A stretch of DNA of 36,922 nt from positions 1 through 36,922 of the forward strand of contig JADNRX010000514.1 of NCBI GenBank assembly GCA_015501595.1, given 5' to 3'. Positions 1 through 11,431 of this stretch are shown here, one piece after another. Origin of the DNA: Hymenopellis radicata (lineage: Eukaryota; Basidiomycota; Agaricomycetes; Agaricales; Physalacriaceae). The notes under the pieces are model-generated. The model saw only the letters and a program-made list of their open reading frames with translations, did not search any database and was not told the DNA's origin. A program made the translations under genes and the position numbers. Numbering within the stretch: position 1 is the first letter of the stretch; the number at the start of each line of letters is the position of its first letter.

Positions 1-2295
1 TAAAAACATCGGACATCAGCGATGTAAGACTACAAAGGGGACAGGCACTAACCAATGGCTGTTTCCGCTTCCGCAACCTGGGCGAACTGGACAACACCTG
101 ACCCTTTTGATCGCGTACCGTCTGTCAAAATCTCCGCCAACTCAACTTGACCAGTAGTCTCAAACAACTCCACCAGATCCTCGTTAGCAGTAGACCACGG
201 AAGCTAAAAACCGTTATCGGCGCGCGATAAGAGTGTACAACCGATGCCACTCACGTTGCGAACCATAATCTGCTGACTGGGTTCAGGCTCTGGCCCATAA
301 CCTCCTCCGCCACCTTGGAAGCCCATGCCGCCTCCACCACCAAAGCCTCCTCCACCGCCAAAGCTACTCATACCACCACCACCTCCTCCTCCAGCAGCAC
401 CTCCGCCTGCTTGCGCTTGATCTGGACCAGAATAGTCGGCGTAGATATCACGATTAAAATCGCGCCCACCACCACCACCTCCGCCTCCAAATCCACCCCC
501 GCGGAAGCCTCCCCCACGGAAGCCACCTCTGAAGCCTCCACCGCGGGGAGCACCTCGGAAACCACCGCGGAAACCACCACGGAAACCGCCTGGACCAGAC
601 AAACCCGCAAAGCGATCCTAAAGTCAACATTATGAGCTAGGATTCGGAATTCAGCAAAATGAAAGGCTGCATACCTCTCGAACTTCAAGCGTGCGACCAT
701 ACCAATCAAAACCGTGATACATGGCTTATAGAATCTTAGTACGGAATGTCAAATGAAGACACTGGACTCACTGATAGCCTGCTGTGCATCTTTCGCTGTC
801 TCAAAGACAACCGTACCAGAGCCTTTAGGGCGTCCATCTGCCCCAATGTTGATATCTGCACGAACAATATTACCAGCAGTACGGAACAAGTCCTTGAGAT
901 CTTGCCAGCCGGCTTGGTACGGTAACTGGAAAAAGCAATTATCAGTAGAAAGTACAGAAAATAGAAAAAATAGAATATGTACGTTGCCAACGTAAAGCTG
1001 GTTTCCCGGGTTATTTTGGGCAGCGAAAAAGTTGTGCGAGGGAGGACGCGGCGGAGGTGCCGCGTTCAATCCTTGCCCAGCCATCGCCATTCCCATTTTG
1101 CCAGGGACTGGCGTCGCTCCGAATCGAGCTTCAGTCTCGCGATCCTAAGGAATGCAAGTTGAGAAGGAGAGGATTCAAAGCAAATGATAAGCGCACCTCT
1201 CGAATGAAGACAGGACGTCCCAGAAGAGGAACTTCGGACAATTCTCTAATGGCTCGTTGGGAATCTTCTTGCGAGGCAAATTCGACAATGCTGAAAAAAT
1301 TACAACTCAACTTCAAATTATTAAAGAAACATGAAAGACGTACCCGCATCCCTTTGACACGCCAGTCGGTGTGACGAGCACTTCGGCGAATAGGACCTCA
1401 CCAGCTGACAACCAAAACTCCCATCAATATCCTCTTCAACTCAGACCATTCCATGAAAAACTGAAAAGAAGCTCAACTCCCCGCTTGCTCACTCCCCAAA
1501 GAAGAAAAACACTCCGGCTCCGGCGTCACAAATGGCAGGATCACCAGTGCATCTGGTGATCCTGCCTGCCTGTACCATGCCTCCCCAGCTCATAAAAAAT
1601 CGAAAAAACTGATATCCCCAACCCACCTCCCCTCATGAATTCCATCAGGTCCCTGTACTTGACGTCGTAGCTGAGATTGCCGACGTAGACCCTGTTTTCT
1701 CTCTTGCTGATCTTGGAAAACTCGACAGCTTCTTCATGGTCGGCGTTTATGGACCGCCGAGCGAACGCGCAAACGGGTCTGAAGCCTTGCGGTCCCGGCT
1801 TCGAGAGCGGCTGCGCGACCGGCTCGAGCCAGAACGAGAACGACGGGACCGGCGCCTAGGAGACGTCGACCGACGCCTCGAACGCGAGCGGCTACGCGAA
1901 CGCTTGCGGCGCTGCACGGCGTCGTTGAGCACCAGAGAAACACTCCCGCGGAAGAGAGAACTTACATCGCCATTGCGGCGCTCTTCCGGCTCCCAGTGGT
2001 CGCCGTGGCCACCGCCCCGTCGCGAACGCCCTATAAAGACCGTAATATTTGAGTCACATAATTTTACAGCAGACTGTACGTAGCACCCACCAGATTCTCG
2101 TCGGCTCTCGCGGTCTCTGTCCTTGTCGCGATCCCGCCTATCTCTATCCCTGTCACGGTCTCTGTCGCGATCCCTGTCCTTGTCTTTCTCCCGGTCGTAG
2201 TCGCGGTCTCTGTCTCTGTCTCTGTCGCGGTCCCTACCGCCACTCGTCGACGGCTTGTCATCGACGTCGTCCTTGAGCTTCATATCGACGTCCAT
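1..2295 (-). CDS. SR/RGG-type RNA-binding protein with three RRMs (Gbp2/Hrb1-like), 3' end outside window
   Basis: Probable nuclear mRNA-binding and export adaptor of the yeast Gbp2/Hrb1 type. The order is: start MDVDMKLKDDVDD at 2295; an RD-repeat stretch; an RS-repeat stretch (about 1800-1911); RRM1 with RNP2 RVYVGNL; RRM2 with LYVGN; an RGG-rich linker (255-617); RRM3 with IMVRN. I read exons at 2295-2091, 2030-1966, 1911-1627, 1404-1344, 1290-1197, 1144-983, 925-772, 724-675, 617-255 and 203-53. Introns are 47-60 bp except one of 222 bp (1405-1626). All joins keep frame except inside the third exon, where the RS stretch and RRM1 lie in frames that differ as if one base were missing (about 1720-1790). 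A poor-donor intron (GTTTGC) could also bridge this. The last intron starts at 52 and runs off the window. Family assignment is from domain order and motifs. Confidence 0.85.
1405..1626 (-). other. Unusually long intron within RRM1 of the RNA-binding protein gene
   Basis: A GT-AG intron (donor GTGGGT, acceptor TTGTCAG) splits RRM1 between MEFMRG and AGEVLFAEV. At 222 bp it is four times longer than its neighbours, and it holds the perfect hairpin at 1534-1566. Confidence 0.8.
1534..1566. repeat. Perfect 14-bp inverted repeat with 5-nt loop (intronic hairpin)
   Basis: The left arm ggcaggatcaccag (1534-1547) is exactly complementary to ctggtgatcctgcc (1553-1566), with loop tgcat. It lies in the 222-bp intron of the RNA-binding protein gene. 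As RNA it would form a stable stem-loop. A role in splicing or autoregulation is inference. Confidence 0.9.
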
Positions 2296-2568
2296 CCTGC
2301 GCTGAGTCGGTTGTCAGCGACGTTGTCGCCGTCCTGAGTCAACTTGCGAAAACCGCTTCCTGAATGGATCGGCTTCCGAATCGGACTTTGATGCGGAGTT
2401 TGAATCAAAGCGCCTGAACAGCGAGTCTGATTCTCAGAAAGCGAGTCTGACAAACGTGAGCCAAGAGTGCAAGATGAATATGCTCTTTAACCATGGGAAA
2501 AAAACCGTGCTTTGCTAACATTGGCTCATATATCATCTATGAACGCCCAAACTTCACTATAAAGAACT

Positions 2569-4385
2569 CTACATCTTCCTCGACTCTGCGGCATCCAGAG
2601 CCACCGCCATGATCCCTAACAGATACTCAGCATCCTCCAGTCCTACACTGATCCTGACCTGCTGCATACCCACGCCACACGAAGCCGCCCATTCCAGTTC
2701 GCCATAATGCGCCAATATCGTATAAGGACACGCCAGAGTAAAGTTCGTTCCCAAACTGGGCCCTTTATACACCTCCAAGGCATCGTAAAACGCAATAGAG
2801 CTTGCCTGTGAAGTGAAGACGAGCGTGAACAGGCCGCCGAATCCGCCATCGTTTGAGCGGTACCGGTCGTATAGCTCTCTGGTGACGAACTTGGGATACA
2901 GGACGTCGACGAGGATGGAGCCAGAGCGGGAACGCAGAAAGTCGCACACGGCTTCCGCGTTCGCGTCGATCTTCCTAACCCTCTCTCGGAAATCCTCGAG
3001 TTGAGCTCCATGATGACAGCATCTTGAGCGAAATAGTTGTCCTCGAATATTTGCTCCATGCGGGTCTTCAAGTTGGTATAGTGCCGTCGGCGAGGATTGA
3101 AAACCACACTGCAAAAGGAAGAAGAAGATGAACGTGGTACCATGGACAGCAAGAATTCAACTTACCTTCCACCCATAACATTCGCAGCACCACTGAACAG
3201 CTTGCTCAGGCTGCTGACCACGATATCAACATGCCTCAGAACGTCGACGTTCACAAAGTTGCCGATGGTGTCGTCTACAATAATAGGGAAACCATACTTT
3301 TGCGCCAATGCACTGAGCCTTTTCAAATCCACGCTCCGCAAGAGAGGATTCGAAGGAAATTCCGTAAACAAAGATGTAAACGGCGGCACACTAGGATCGC
3401 GTTGATACGCCTCCTTCAACTCCTTCTCCAGCTCATCCAGATCTTCCTCGTCGCCGGCTGAAAAGAAGCGTGCACCCGGTCCCCACTTCTCCAGGACCTT
3501 TAGCGTGTCGGTGTAGGGAAACCTAGCACACGTGAGTATACCGTGTTCGCTAATTGGCCATGTTGATATTCGCACCCGAAGCAAATCGCCTTCTTTCCAG
3601 GAGAAACGGACGATGCGAGCTGATGCACATTCCAGATTGCAGACATCCCAGTGGGAAATAGAACCACGTCGCATTCCTCTAGTTCCACGTCCTTCCGAAT
3701 CAAGTCGAGGATCCTCCGTTTAACAACACGTTTTGCAGATTCTCCACAAGTCAACGCATGGATCCGGCCTTCTTGGCTTTCTTCATAAATTATCTGGTCC
3801 GCCATGCCAATGTCAAGGGGTTTGCAGCAGCAAAACTCCCGAAACGCCTGTTGGTCATGAGACTCGTTTTCGAGGAACGCTAAGCAATAGTCCGCAAAGC
3901 GAGCTGAGATTCCGAGACCGGTGTGTTGCCAGAAGGACTTGGCGACTTTTTTGGACTCTGGAGAGGGCGCATAGAGAGTGATGTAGAGGACAACTGCCGG
4001 ACGGATGATGTAGCATTCGACAGTCACGTCGATGGAATGCCGACGAAGGAACGTGGCACATTCGTCGGCGCATCTCTGTGAAGGGAAGAGCATGCAGGCT
4101 TTCCCTTTGCCGAACTTCTGAGTGCATATGACGGACAACTACATCGATAGATGAGGTCCATAATCTCAAAATGATTACCCATACCTTGACAACGTTTGGT
4201 GGCACGACAAAACGCGGATAGCCTGATACCATACGGTCATGGACGCGTCTGTCTCCTTCTATGTAGCCGATATTGTCTTCCCAAGTCGGAAACGACACAG
4301 ATATGGCGAAAGGCGTGCGCGGGGGAACACAATGACCCAGAGGTACGTTTTCAATAATGGCCATGATGATGGGCGGTTGGGACAA
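2569..4385 (-). CDS. STR2: Cystathionine gamma-synthase (Str2-like), one apparent frameshift
   Basis: PLP-dependent enzyme of the Cys/Met-metabolism family, predicted to make cystathionine from cysteine and an acylated homoserine in transsulfuration. The N-terminus has the fungal Str2-type extension (VPPRTPFAISVSFPTWEDNI, then GYPRFVVPP). The PLP lysine is in SSLSKLFSG (about K362), preceded by the cofactor-binding aspartates in IIVDDTIGNF. Exons are 4385-4185, 4138-3576, 3522-3166 and 3108-2569, with introns of 46, 53 and 57 bp. At about 2994-2998 the frame changes between MELNS and DFRERVRK. The expected NSRDF needs one more G, so a single base is missing from a short G run (C on the plus strand). 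With that base the product is 553 residues. A second in-frame ATG at 4364 is possible. Only 41 bp separate the start from the stop of the upstream gene. Confidence 0.85.
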
Positions 4386-4426
4386 CTGTAGAATTATGGA
4401 CGTAATGCAACTCGGTTCATTGCGCC

Positions 4427-5756
4427 CTACTGTACAATAGGCTGTCCACGTAAGAGACTAACGGGAACCATTCGCATTTTCGACGAACGTTCTGTTGATG
4501 GAACGAGATACCCATGTAAGGAAGCTATCAGCTTCTTCCTTTCGTCAAGGTCAGCATTTGAAGGTGCTGAAATGACTTGGGCGATCGTCTGGTTCTCCAC
4601 ACTGTGAGCCTCAATGGTGCCGTTAGGGAGAAGAGCTGTGATATACGGATAGTCGAAACCTGTGCAAAATTAATGGAGTCAGCAAAACGCGCGCCAAATA
4701 GCGTTCAACGTACTCAGCGAGATAGGGTGCTGCCCCCATTCCAGCGTCCCGCGCACAGGATCACCATTCGAGGTGATAAATAGACCCATGGTGCTGGCGC
4801 CAGTATACGAGAGCATAAGGAATTCGCTGCGGTCAATAACTGTTATGAATGGATTCACGATGAAAGGCACTGGGTCCATAGCCTGGGATATTGGTATCAC
4901 GTCAAAAGCGGACGCGTTTTCGAGGTCGATCATTTGGTATTCCGATTTGTTGGCGACACAGAGTGTAAAACCTGAACGCTTCGCTAACGTTGCACCTGCG
5001 GGAAGCGGTATTTCCTATGGGGAATCAGAGTTGTATAGTAGAACCAAGAAAGTGTATCCACCTTCATGAACAAGAGACGATCTCCGCGAATGGAGTACAT
5101 TCCGATAGCATTGCGTTTAATAGCACAAAAGTGTACCGGTTCAACAGGACCGTTATTTGAAGGAGGAGGGCGTTGGAGATGCTGTTGGTCCACTGCTAAA
5201 ACGGTGATATGGCGAATAGGTTTGATGTTGACTGGGACCAGCGACGGTAGCGTATAAAAGTGGATTTGGCTGTCTGTAACATTTCAACCCTATATATATG
5301 CATCTGAAATGACGCGCACCACTAAGAACGAGAGCTCTTTGGAGGCTGGGAAGGAGAACAATGTCGTCGATACTCTTGTCGTTTGGTACCGTTTGTCTAG
5401 ACAATACCATGTACGATTCCAACTGCAACGAGTAAATATGTAGTGAAGCCAAGGAAAGCAGGTCGTTCACCTTGTTAGGGTCGTCTGCCTGGAGTGCAAA
5501 GCGAATTAATTCGCCATTTGCAAAGCCGACGTAGATCTCAGAACCTATTGCACGCGTTAAAGCCAATTTAATAGCGACATTGAAACGTACCCAAGGCCTG
5601 AGCGCAGCGTATTTGTTGGGTAGGTAGACCTGGAGAAATTCAATGCCAACAGAGACGAGGAGAACAAGTAGAATGACCAGGAATGTCCGATGTGGATATA
5701 AGAGTTTGTAGCTGGTAGGGCGGCACTTCGATGGGCCGCATAGGTGCAGAAGTCAT
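4427..5756 (-). CDS. Vps3/TGFBRAP1-like CNH-domain protein, C-terminally truncated
   Basis: Six exons (5756-5678, 5629-5591, 5544-5320, 5273-5062, 5014-4714, 4659-4427) with introns of 46-54 bp join to 1089 nt without any frame problem, giving 362 residues. Motifs such as GSEIYVGFANGELIRFAL, LPAGATLAKRSGFTLCVAN and LSYTGASTMGLFITSNGDP fit the citron-homology (CNH) beta-propeller of fungal Vps3/TGFBRAP1/Vps39-like tethering proteins. Those proteins act in CORVET/HOPS-type endosome-vacuole fusion and normally run to about 1000 residues with a helical clathrin-repeat part and Vps39 domains. Here the reading frame stops right after the propeller (LLRGQPIVQ), 41 bp before the next gene. The first donor (GTCATT) is weak. 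The domain call is good. Whether this short form works is unknown. Confidence 0.75.
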
Positions 5757-5907
5757 CGCTGAGGACAGTGCGAACGCGACGCGTGATGGACGTCAGAGTC
5801 AAGGAACATGCACGGCATCGCCGGCGCTCTCCTCCTGACCACCACCATCTTGGCATGATTGCCACGTCCGTGCTCACTGTGGCCATCATCACTCAACGTT
5901 GAACGCC
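5757..5907. promoter_or_regulatory. Divergent promoter region between the Vps3-like and Sds23-like genes
   Basis: The 151 bp between the two head-to-head start codons must hold both promoters. I see no clear TATA box. Confidence 0.5.
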
Positions 5908-7731
5908 ATGGCCCACGGCAGACGCATGTCCGAGTCGTTCACCGCGTTTGAGCGGCCGACCGTCATAACCGCGCCTGCAGTCGACTCTCAAGAATGGATT
6001 AATTACTGGCAGGGTATCTTTGCCAGAGGTCCGTTATTATCAATATCTCCTTGGTTATACTGAGCAGCGTGGTGTACAGATGTTATTGACTCTAGGATCG
6101 TCAAAATCAGCGGACAGACCAGTGTCGAGGATGCCTGCGACGTTGGTGCTGTCATTATCGATTATTGTGCCGCCTTATCTCCATCCTGTAGATTCTGTTG
6201 TCAGAAGACATCTCTTGCCTAACCGTGACGCGCGACGACGAGCCCAGCTCCGTCTCGGTCTCTTTGATGTGAGTCCAAGTCTCTCTTGACTGAAGCATGA
6301 ATGTAACAATTCTTCAAGTTCTCCGATGTTAATGCCTTTTTGACTCTTGCCGCAACACGTCACACATTGACCCCAGAGGACCTTCGAGAAAACCGCCGCG
6401 TTGACGAAATCGTTACTGCAGCGAGGGCTGGACGCGTCCCGGTGCACCTTGTCAGCAGTTTGTACACCCCTTTTGCCTGAATGAATCATTCCTTACCGTT
6501 GCTACAGATCTTTCTCAGAAGAACCCTCTTGTAACACTACCTTATGATTCTACTATAATATCTCTTCTTGAACAATTCTCCCGAGGAACTCATCGAGGTG
6601 AGACCCACTCTAGTCCTCCCACGTAAATCTCATCAATCAACAGTTCTGATACAAGGCCCTTCTCCTTCCAGTGACTTTCTTGGCATGGTCTCGGACCATC
6701 GATTACTTACTTGGTTCTCCCTTTATGCCTCGAGATCACCATCCTTACAGATGTATCTCTCTAATCCCCTCCATTCCCTTGCTCTTCCTTCGCTGCACCT
6801 GGATGCATCCGTTATCGCAGCGACGTCCCACGCTACAGTTTTGGACGCCATGAAACTCATGAGCGAAGAGGGTGTCAGTAGTATTGCTGTTGTCGATGAA
6901 GGGACCGAGACTTTGTTGAGTGCGGTCAGTGTCACTGATATTGGCAAGGTAACAAACGCTCTTTGGGATTCCTGCGGCTTTCTGAATGTCCTGTCAGATC
7001 GTGGTTCCATCGGAGAGTAATCATATACTATCTGCGCCTCTCCAGCAGTTCATCGCACAGATAAAGGTTATCCAGCCTTTCCGTTTTCGAACAGTTGTGC
7101 TAATCAACTTCTCAGGCGCCGCACGGATGTACCGATGGTGCTGACAGGTATCCAGGTCGGTTCCGCAATCTATATCGTGTACTTCGTATCACAAGCTGAT
7201 TGACTTGTCTTCAAGTCTATTCGGTGTTACCAAGTAGCCCCCTCTCGTACACGGTCCAGAAGCTTCTAGCTAGTACGCATATTCTCAAGTTGACGCTCTT
7301 GATGCTGATTCCTCTCACAGCTAACGCGCATAGACTCTTCGTAACCAAAGAAGAGGCAGGCTGCGCTTCTCCTATAGTATCCCACATGTCCCCGGGAAAT
7401 CTTACAGGAATCGTGTCCATCGTTGACAGTACGTTGCATTTTCTCTCGATTTGCACGTCGGCTAAGTAGTCTAGTTTTATCTCTTTTCGCCCGCATAGCC
7501 AACATTGAAGACGTGGATCCTACGCGCATGCAGCGGCACCGTCGCGCGTCGTCGGCATCATCGCAGTCCTCAATGTCTGCTAGTGATGGGTCTTCCCGAC
7601 CCAGCAGTCGCACGAGTGTGCGCAGGAGTCTGAGTCATAAGGCGCAGAACGCGAGACGGAGCATGAATAGGACGTCGAGGACGTCGCTTTCGAGTATGGA
7701 GTCGACCGATATCAACACGGGAAAGGTTTAA
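5908..7731 (+). CDS. SDS23: Sds23-like CBS-domain protein, one apparent frameshift
   Basis: Fungal Sds23/Moc1-type protein with tandem CBS repeats. In yeasts this family restrains PP2A-type phosphatase and links nutrient state to the cell cycle. Visible blocks are SESFTAFERP near the start, NPLVTLPYDSTIISLLEQFS, LIQGPSPSSDFLGMVSDHRL, DAMKLMSEEGVSSIAVVDE and a basic, serine-rich tail (RMQRHRRASSASSQSSM). Eleven exons: 5908-6013, 6080-6141, 6192-6268, 6319-6457, 6508-6597, 6644-6948, 6998-7066, 7116-7155, 7216-7272, 7321-7428, 7475-7731. They sum to 1310 nt, one short of a multiple of three. The break is in exon 3, between SEDISCLTVTRDDEP and LRLGLFD, at CCC (6243-6245), where CCCC would restore frame and give 436 residues. 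The ATG at 5926 is an alternative start. Confidence 0.85.
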
Positions 7732-8566
7732 GAAGTCGGATACGAATAATGTGTACGTTATGTGTATAGAATAGCAGGACTTGGTTAGCTCTTCACAGGT
7801 TATACTTGGACACTTCAGTGTGGTAGGACGGACAATTTGAATCTAACTAGCTGCACTGCGTTCAGCCGGCAAACCGCTTGTTAGCTACCCGCTTCGCTGT
7901 TTCATCATCTCAGGATAAAGTCAATCTCGAATTATGCTTCAAGTCTCGTTCTCACGCTATCGCGTCGCACCGCGTCTACGATGGCCAGGTGGGCGTCGCC
8001 GCCGGAAGCCGTGCTTCGTTCGCTCGATAAAGTGAGGTGGACTAGTGCAGGCAGGCTCAGGCTTCCAAAATGATTTCCGTCTAAGACATGGTTGGGGATA
8101 GAGAGGAGACACTTTCGTGGCCATCGGGGAGTCGAACAAGAACAAGAACAATGGACAAAGGGCCGCTATAGGCTCTTTGTCCGTAAACGTTCACTGGGCG
8201 CATCCAGGCTGGCTGACCGGCTCAGTTAATCATTCTTCCCATCGCGTTATGTACATCGTTCAACGTCTTTCTCCAAAATAATAGTCTTCGCGAGTGAATA
8301 GAATAGGATGATAACAATTCAAAAAGTATTACTGTTGAAAAAGCAGACATGATAGTATTGCATTTGAATGGATAGCTGGGACACAGTACTTGGGACACAA
8401 TACTTAAGTATAGAGTCGTCCACACTTGGTCCACACCGTGGCTTGGGGTGAATCACGAGCGTGGGAATAAGGAACAGAAGCGGCACCACGACTATCACTG
8501 ACCTCAAACGACGCGTCGGCTGGTATTTTCTGTACGAAGAGGGCGTCCGACCCTGGAATTCATCAA
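7732..8566. other. Intergenic region upstream of F-box A1
   Basis: No convincing gene. Small overlapping ORFs on both strands lack family motifs. From about 8450 the sequence becomes similar to the upstream regions of A2 and A3 (15,900-16,050 and 24,830-24,970). This marks the edge of the duplicated F-box promoter. A hairpin is listed separately. Confidence 0.6.
8153..8182. repeat. 12-bp inverted repeat, 6-nt loop
   Basis: ggacaaagggcc (8153-8164) faces ggctctttgtcc (8171-8182) across the loop gctata. One position would be a G-U pair in RNA. It lies about 420 bp after the Sds23 stop. It is not a tRNA. Confidence 0.7.
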
Positions 8567-8624
8567 GTGAGTACTAGTACTCGCGTGGTTCTATCACCTT
8601 CGCGCTAATATAGTATTTTCATAG
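8567..8624 (+). other. 5' UTR intron of F-box A1 (conserved in A2 and A3)
   Basis: GTGAGTAC to CATAG, ending five bases before the start codon. The same intron is at 16,051-16,106 (A2) and 24,973-25,028 (A3). Confidence 0.7.
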
Positions 8625-8629
8625 CGGCG

Positions 8630-10426
8630 ATGTCCCATGAATGCCCCCACTGCGGCCTTCCTCCGACAAAGAAGCCACGGATTCCCATCCAGTCTCCATT
8701 CGAAACCCACTTGGGGACAACCATTGCCTTTACCGCGCACGCTGGAGTCAGAGTCGACATCTTGAATCTGGTTGCCGATGCCAAAGCGGACATAGCGGAT
8801 TTGGACCGCAGTATAGAGAAGCTAGAGGCCTCACTAGCTGCAGTCAAGAAGGAGAGAGACGAAACGATTGCCTTCCGTGACTCGCACCTTGCGCTCTTTC
8901 CTCCCATCCACCAGCTTCCCACCGAAGTGCTCGTAGAGATCTTTCACCTCACATTCGAGAAGCCGTACAACGTGTTTGCTTCGTCACGTAGCGGTCCATG
9001 GCTTCTGGGAAAGGTCTGCCGGAGGTGGAGACAAGTTGCTTGGTCCTGCCCGAGTCTCTGGACCTCATTCAACAGTGGCCCTGGTTACCCCGCAGCCGGG
9101 ATCGAAATCCTCTTTGACGGGGTGCTTTCGCGGTCCGCCAAGTGCAACAAGTTTCACATCTCCTTGCGTGGTGTAAACAAAACACAATTCAGCGTCATCG
9201 CCAAAAGCGCAGCAAGTTGGCACGACGCGTCTTTTGAAGGCTCTATCGAGGATTTCGAACCCTTTCTGAAGATTGGCAAAATGCCTTCATTGGTGGCGCT
9301 TGGACTCGATATATCCGTGTTTTACGGCAACTCAGACGCCTACCACCAGCTACTCTCGTCGGTCGGTAAGCACGTACCACAACTGCGCCGATTGACGCTG
9401 GCTACTATTAAGCAAGACTCCTCTGCCACCAACATAGGGCTGTGGAAGATCAAATTCCCCTGGACACAGCTCACAGAGCTCGTCGTTCCTCTCAACTTCG
9501 TCGTCTCATGCCAGCAACTTCTCACTTACTGCCCTGACCTGGCAACGTTGAAGGATCACCCGGCCCTTTGGACGCACCATGATCGGATGGAACACATCTC
9601 GAATATTCCTAAGCTTCAGGCAGTTGTCCCCCATTCCAAATTGTCCTTCATCGACATGTCTCCCCGTCCCAAAATGACACTGTTGGATCATATCAGATGC
9701 CCAGCGCTGACGCGTTTATCCTTGCGTTGCCCGCGCTCGAGGTCCTCCGACGGGGAAGTTCTCCAGCGATTCGTACAGCGCTCAGAGTGCACAATTAGGA
9801 TTGCGGAGCTCACGTTCGATGATTGCGGAAGCCCGTTTGTTTTTCCTCAAACATTCCTATCCACACTATCAGGGCTCACAGACCTGAAGCTGTCCTTCGG
9901 CGCAGACTCTGCTCGAGGCGACCTCGAACACATCGAGTATCTTGCGAACCGGGCCGTCGTGCCCAAGCTACGGGTTCTGACAATCACTACGTCGACAATA
10001 TCCAGGTCAATCTGGGAGGCTGAACTCAAGGACACCCTCATTCGTGTCCTGAGTACTCGATACCAGTCCTCCGAAGAGTCGTCTACAGGGACGGATATAC
10101 AGGAAGTCGTTGTTGTGCTTGGAAGAGAGGCATACATGCTGCCTGGCGACTATAACGATGGATCTGCCAGTGTTTATTACATTGAAGGATATTCATCCGG
10201 GCGACGTGAATCAGAAGACGACGAACGACGTCTACACAGGGACTATGGCAAAGGCTGTACAATCAAAGGTCTCGTGGATGCTGACTTTCTTGAGTTTCGG
10301 GAACTAAAGGAGAGGGGGTTGAATCTAAACCTCTCGGTATGGAGTGAGTTGCTTGCTTGCCATTCGGCTGTGATACTGTACTGACTTAGTCTTTCAGAGG
10401 GTCGTACGTTGATCAGATATGTCTAA
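8630..10426 (+). CDS. F-box protein, family A copy 1
   Basis: Putative substrate adaptor of an SCF ubiquitin ligase. Residues 5-8 form a CxxC pair (CPHC). A charged helix predicted to be a coiled coil follows at about 50-84 (DLDRSIEKLEASLAAVKKER). The F-box is at about 91-147 (LPTEVLVEIFHLTF, then VCRRWRQVAWSCPSLWTSF). The rest is leucine-rich and probably an LRR-like solenoid. The ORF runs to 10384, but a good intron at 10344-10397 (GTGAGT to TTTCAG, with CTGAC) gives the ending SVWKGRTLIRYV and 580 residues. The same ending can be made by A2 and A4, so I prefer it. This is the only A copy without a nearby B gene, and it looks intact. Its target is unknown. Confidence 0.85.
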
Positions 10427-11431
10427 GTGTGACGTCCCTTTCTCTGGTACCACGACCACCACCCCATGTTGTATTTGCTACGTGCAGTACTATAGGGTAC
10501 TTGTAAATTTACACAATATTTCGAATGTAAGTATTAGTAACGCTACTTCAACGACAGCTTCTCCCGTCAGAACATTGCAGGTTTCATGACGGTGAAATCG
10601 GACAGCTTAGACTCGGAGGTGCTTCGGTGTTCAAAGTGTGTGTGGTACGGTGTCCGTCTGAGTGGATGGGTGAACAAACTCCATCGTGTCACCGGTTCTT
10701 GATCTCGAGCTCGTGGTACTTACACAATACTAACGATGTCAAGGACAGATGATATACGCATCGAGCAGCGCGAATGGAATCATAATGGCAAAACCGATGG
10801 TCATACATAGTGGGCGTGACGATTGACCGATGCTACGCACGTCGCACATCGTGGAGGAAAGTTTAAGTTGGAGGAAAGCGAGAAATCCTAAACCGGTGAG
10901 GTCATCGGTCCGGATTTGCCTCTTCTGCCTTCGCCTTGCTGTCTTTCTGTGGAGGCACAATTCACGTTACCACTTGGACCTATGTGCCTCTTGTTGACCA
11001 CCTTGACATTGGACGGTCATCTTGACCTCGATGGACTGGCAGGGATAGAAATGGTTCTGCATAATCTGACGGACTACCTCAGCTTGAAAATAATGGCCAC
11101 CTGATGCCAGCTTGTAATGAATGCTGCACCGAGTCTGAAAATCTGGTCAAGGTTAGTGATAGGTTCATTGTTTTTCCGATAACATTTGGGGTCACTTGCT
11201 GCGCGATTGCGCGAAAGAAGTCTAATTCATTGGCATGATGATGATATGTACGCGCACTCCGCCTTTCTGTGTTCGCCGTATCAGTCAAATCAGCCCATAG
11301 GTCTAGGACTCTTGCTTACATGGGCCCCTCGTGGCGTGCTGATAACGACATCCGGATTCTTTATCGCGGTGTAGGGTCCTCCTTATAAATTGAAAGCATA
11401 CCCTACTCCTCCTTAAACCCCTCACTCAGTA
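10427..11431. other. Intergenic region, no supported gene
   Basis: About 1 kb with only short ORFs. A minus-strand ORF (10739-10960) ends in a hydrophobic stretch (CMTIGFAIMIPFALLDAYII) but has no recognisable family and no clear splice partners. I do not call it a gene. Confidence 0.55.
11384..11390 (+). promoter_or_regulatory. TATA box of the TauD-like gene
   Basis: TATAAAT lies 42-48 bp before the start codon at 11432, in a suitable place for a fungal core promoter. Confidence 0.5.

Noticed and set aside
315..635. Plus-strand ORF rich in Thr/Ser/Ala
   Set aside because: It is the antisense of the RGG-repeat exon. Its composition is a by-product of glycine-rich codons on the other strand.
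1736..2083. Plus-strand Arg/Glu/Leu-rich ORF
   Set aside because: Antisense shadow of the SR-repeat exon of the RNA-binding protein gene.
2100..2240. Simple repeat resembling a CRISPR array or minisatellite
   Set aside because: It is the RD-dipeptide coding repeat in the first exon of the RNA-binding protein. There are no spacers and it is in frame.
8150..8220. Possible tRNA around the hairpin at 8153-8182
   Set aside because: Only one arm is present. There is no T-arm consensus, anticodon arm or acceptor pairing.
8605..8922. Minus-strand ORF opposite the start of F-box A1, repeated opposite A2, A3 and A4
   Set aside because: Conserved only because the sense F-box sequence is conserved. 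It has no domain and no independent promoter or splice signal.
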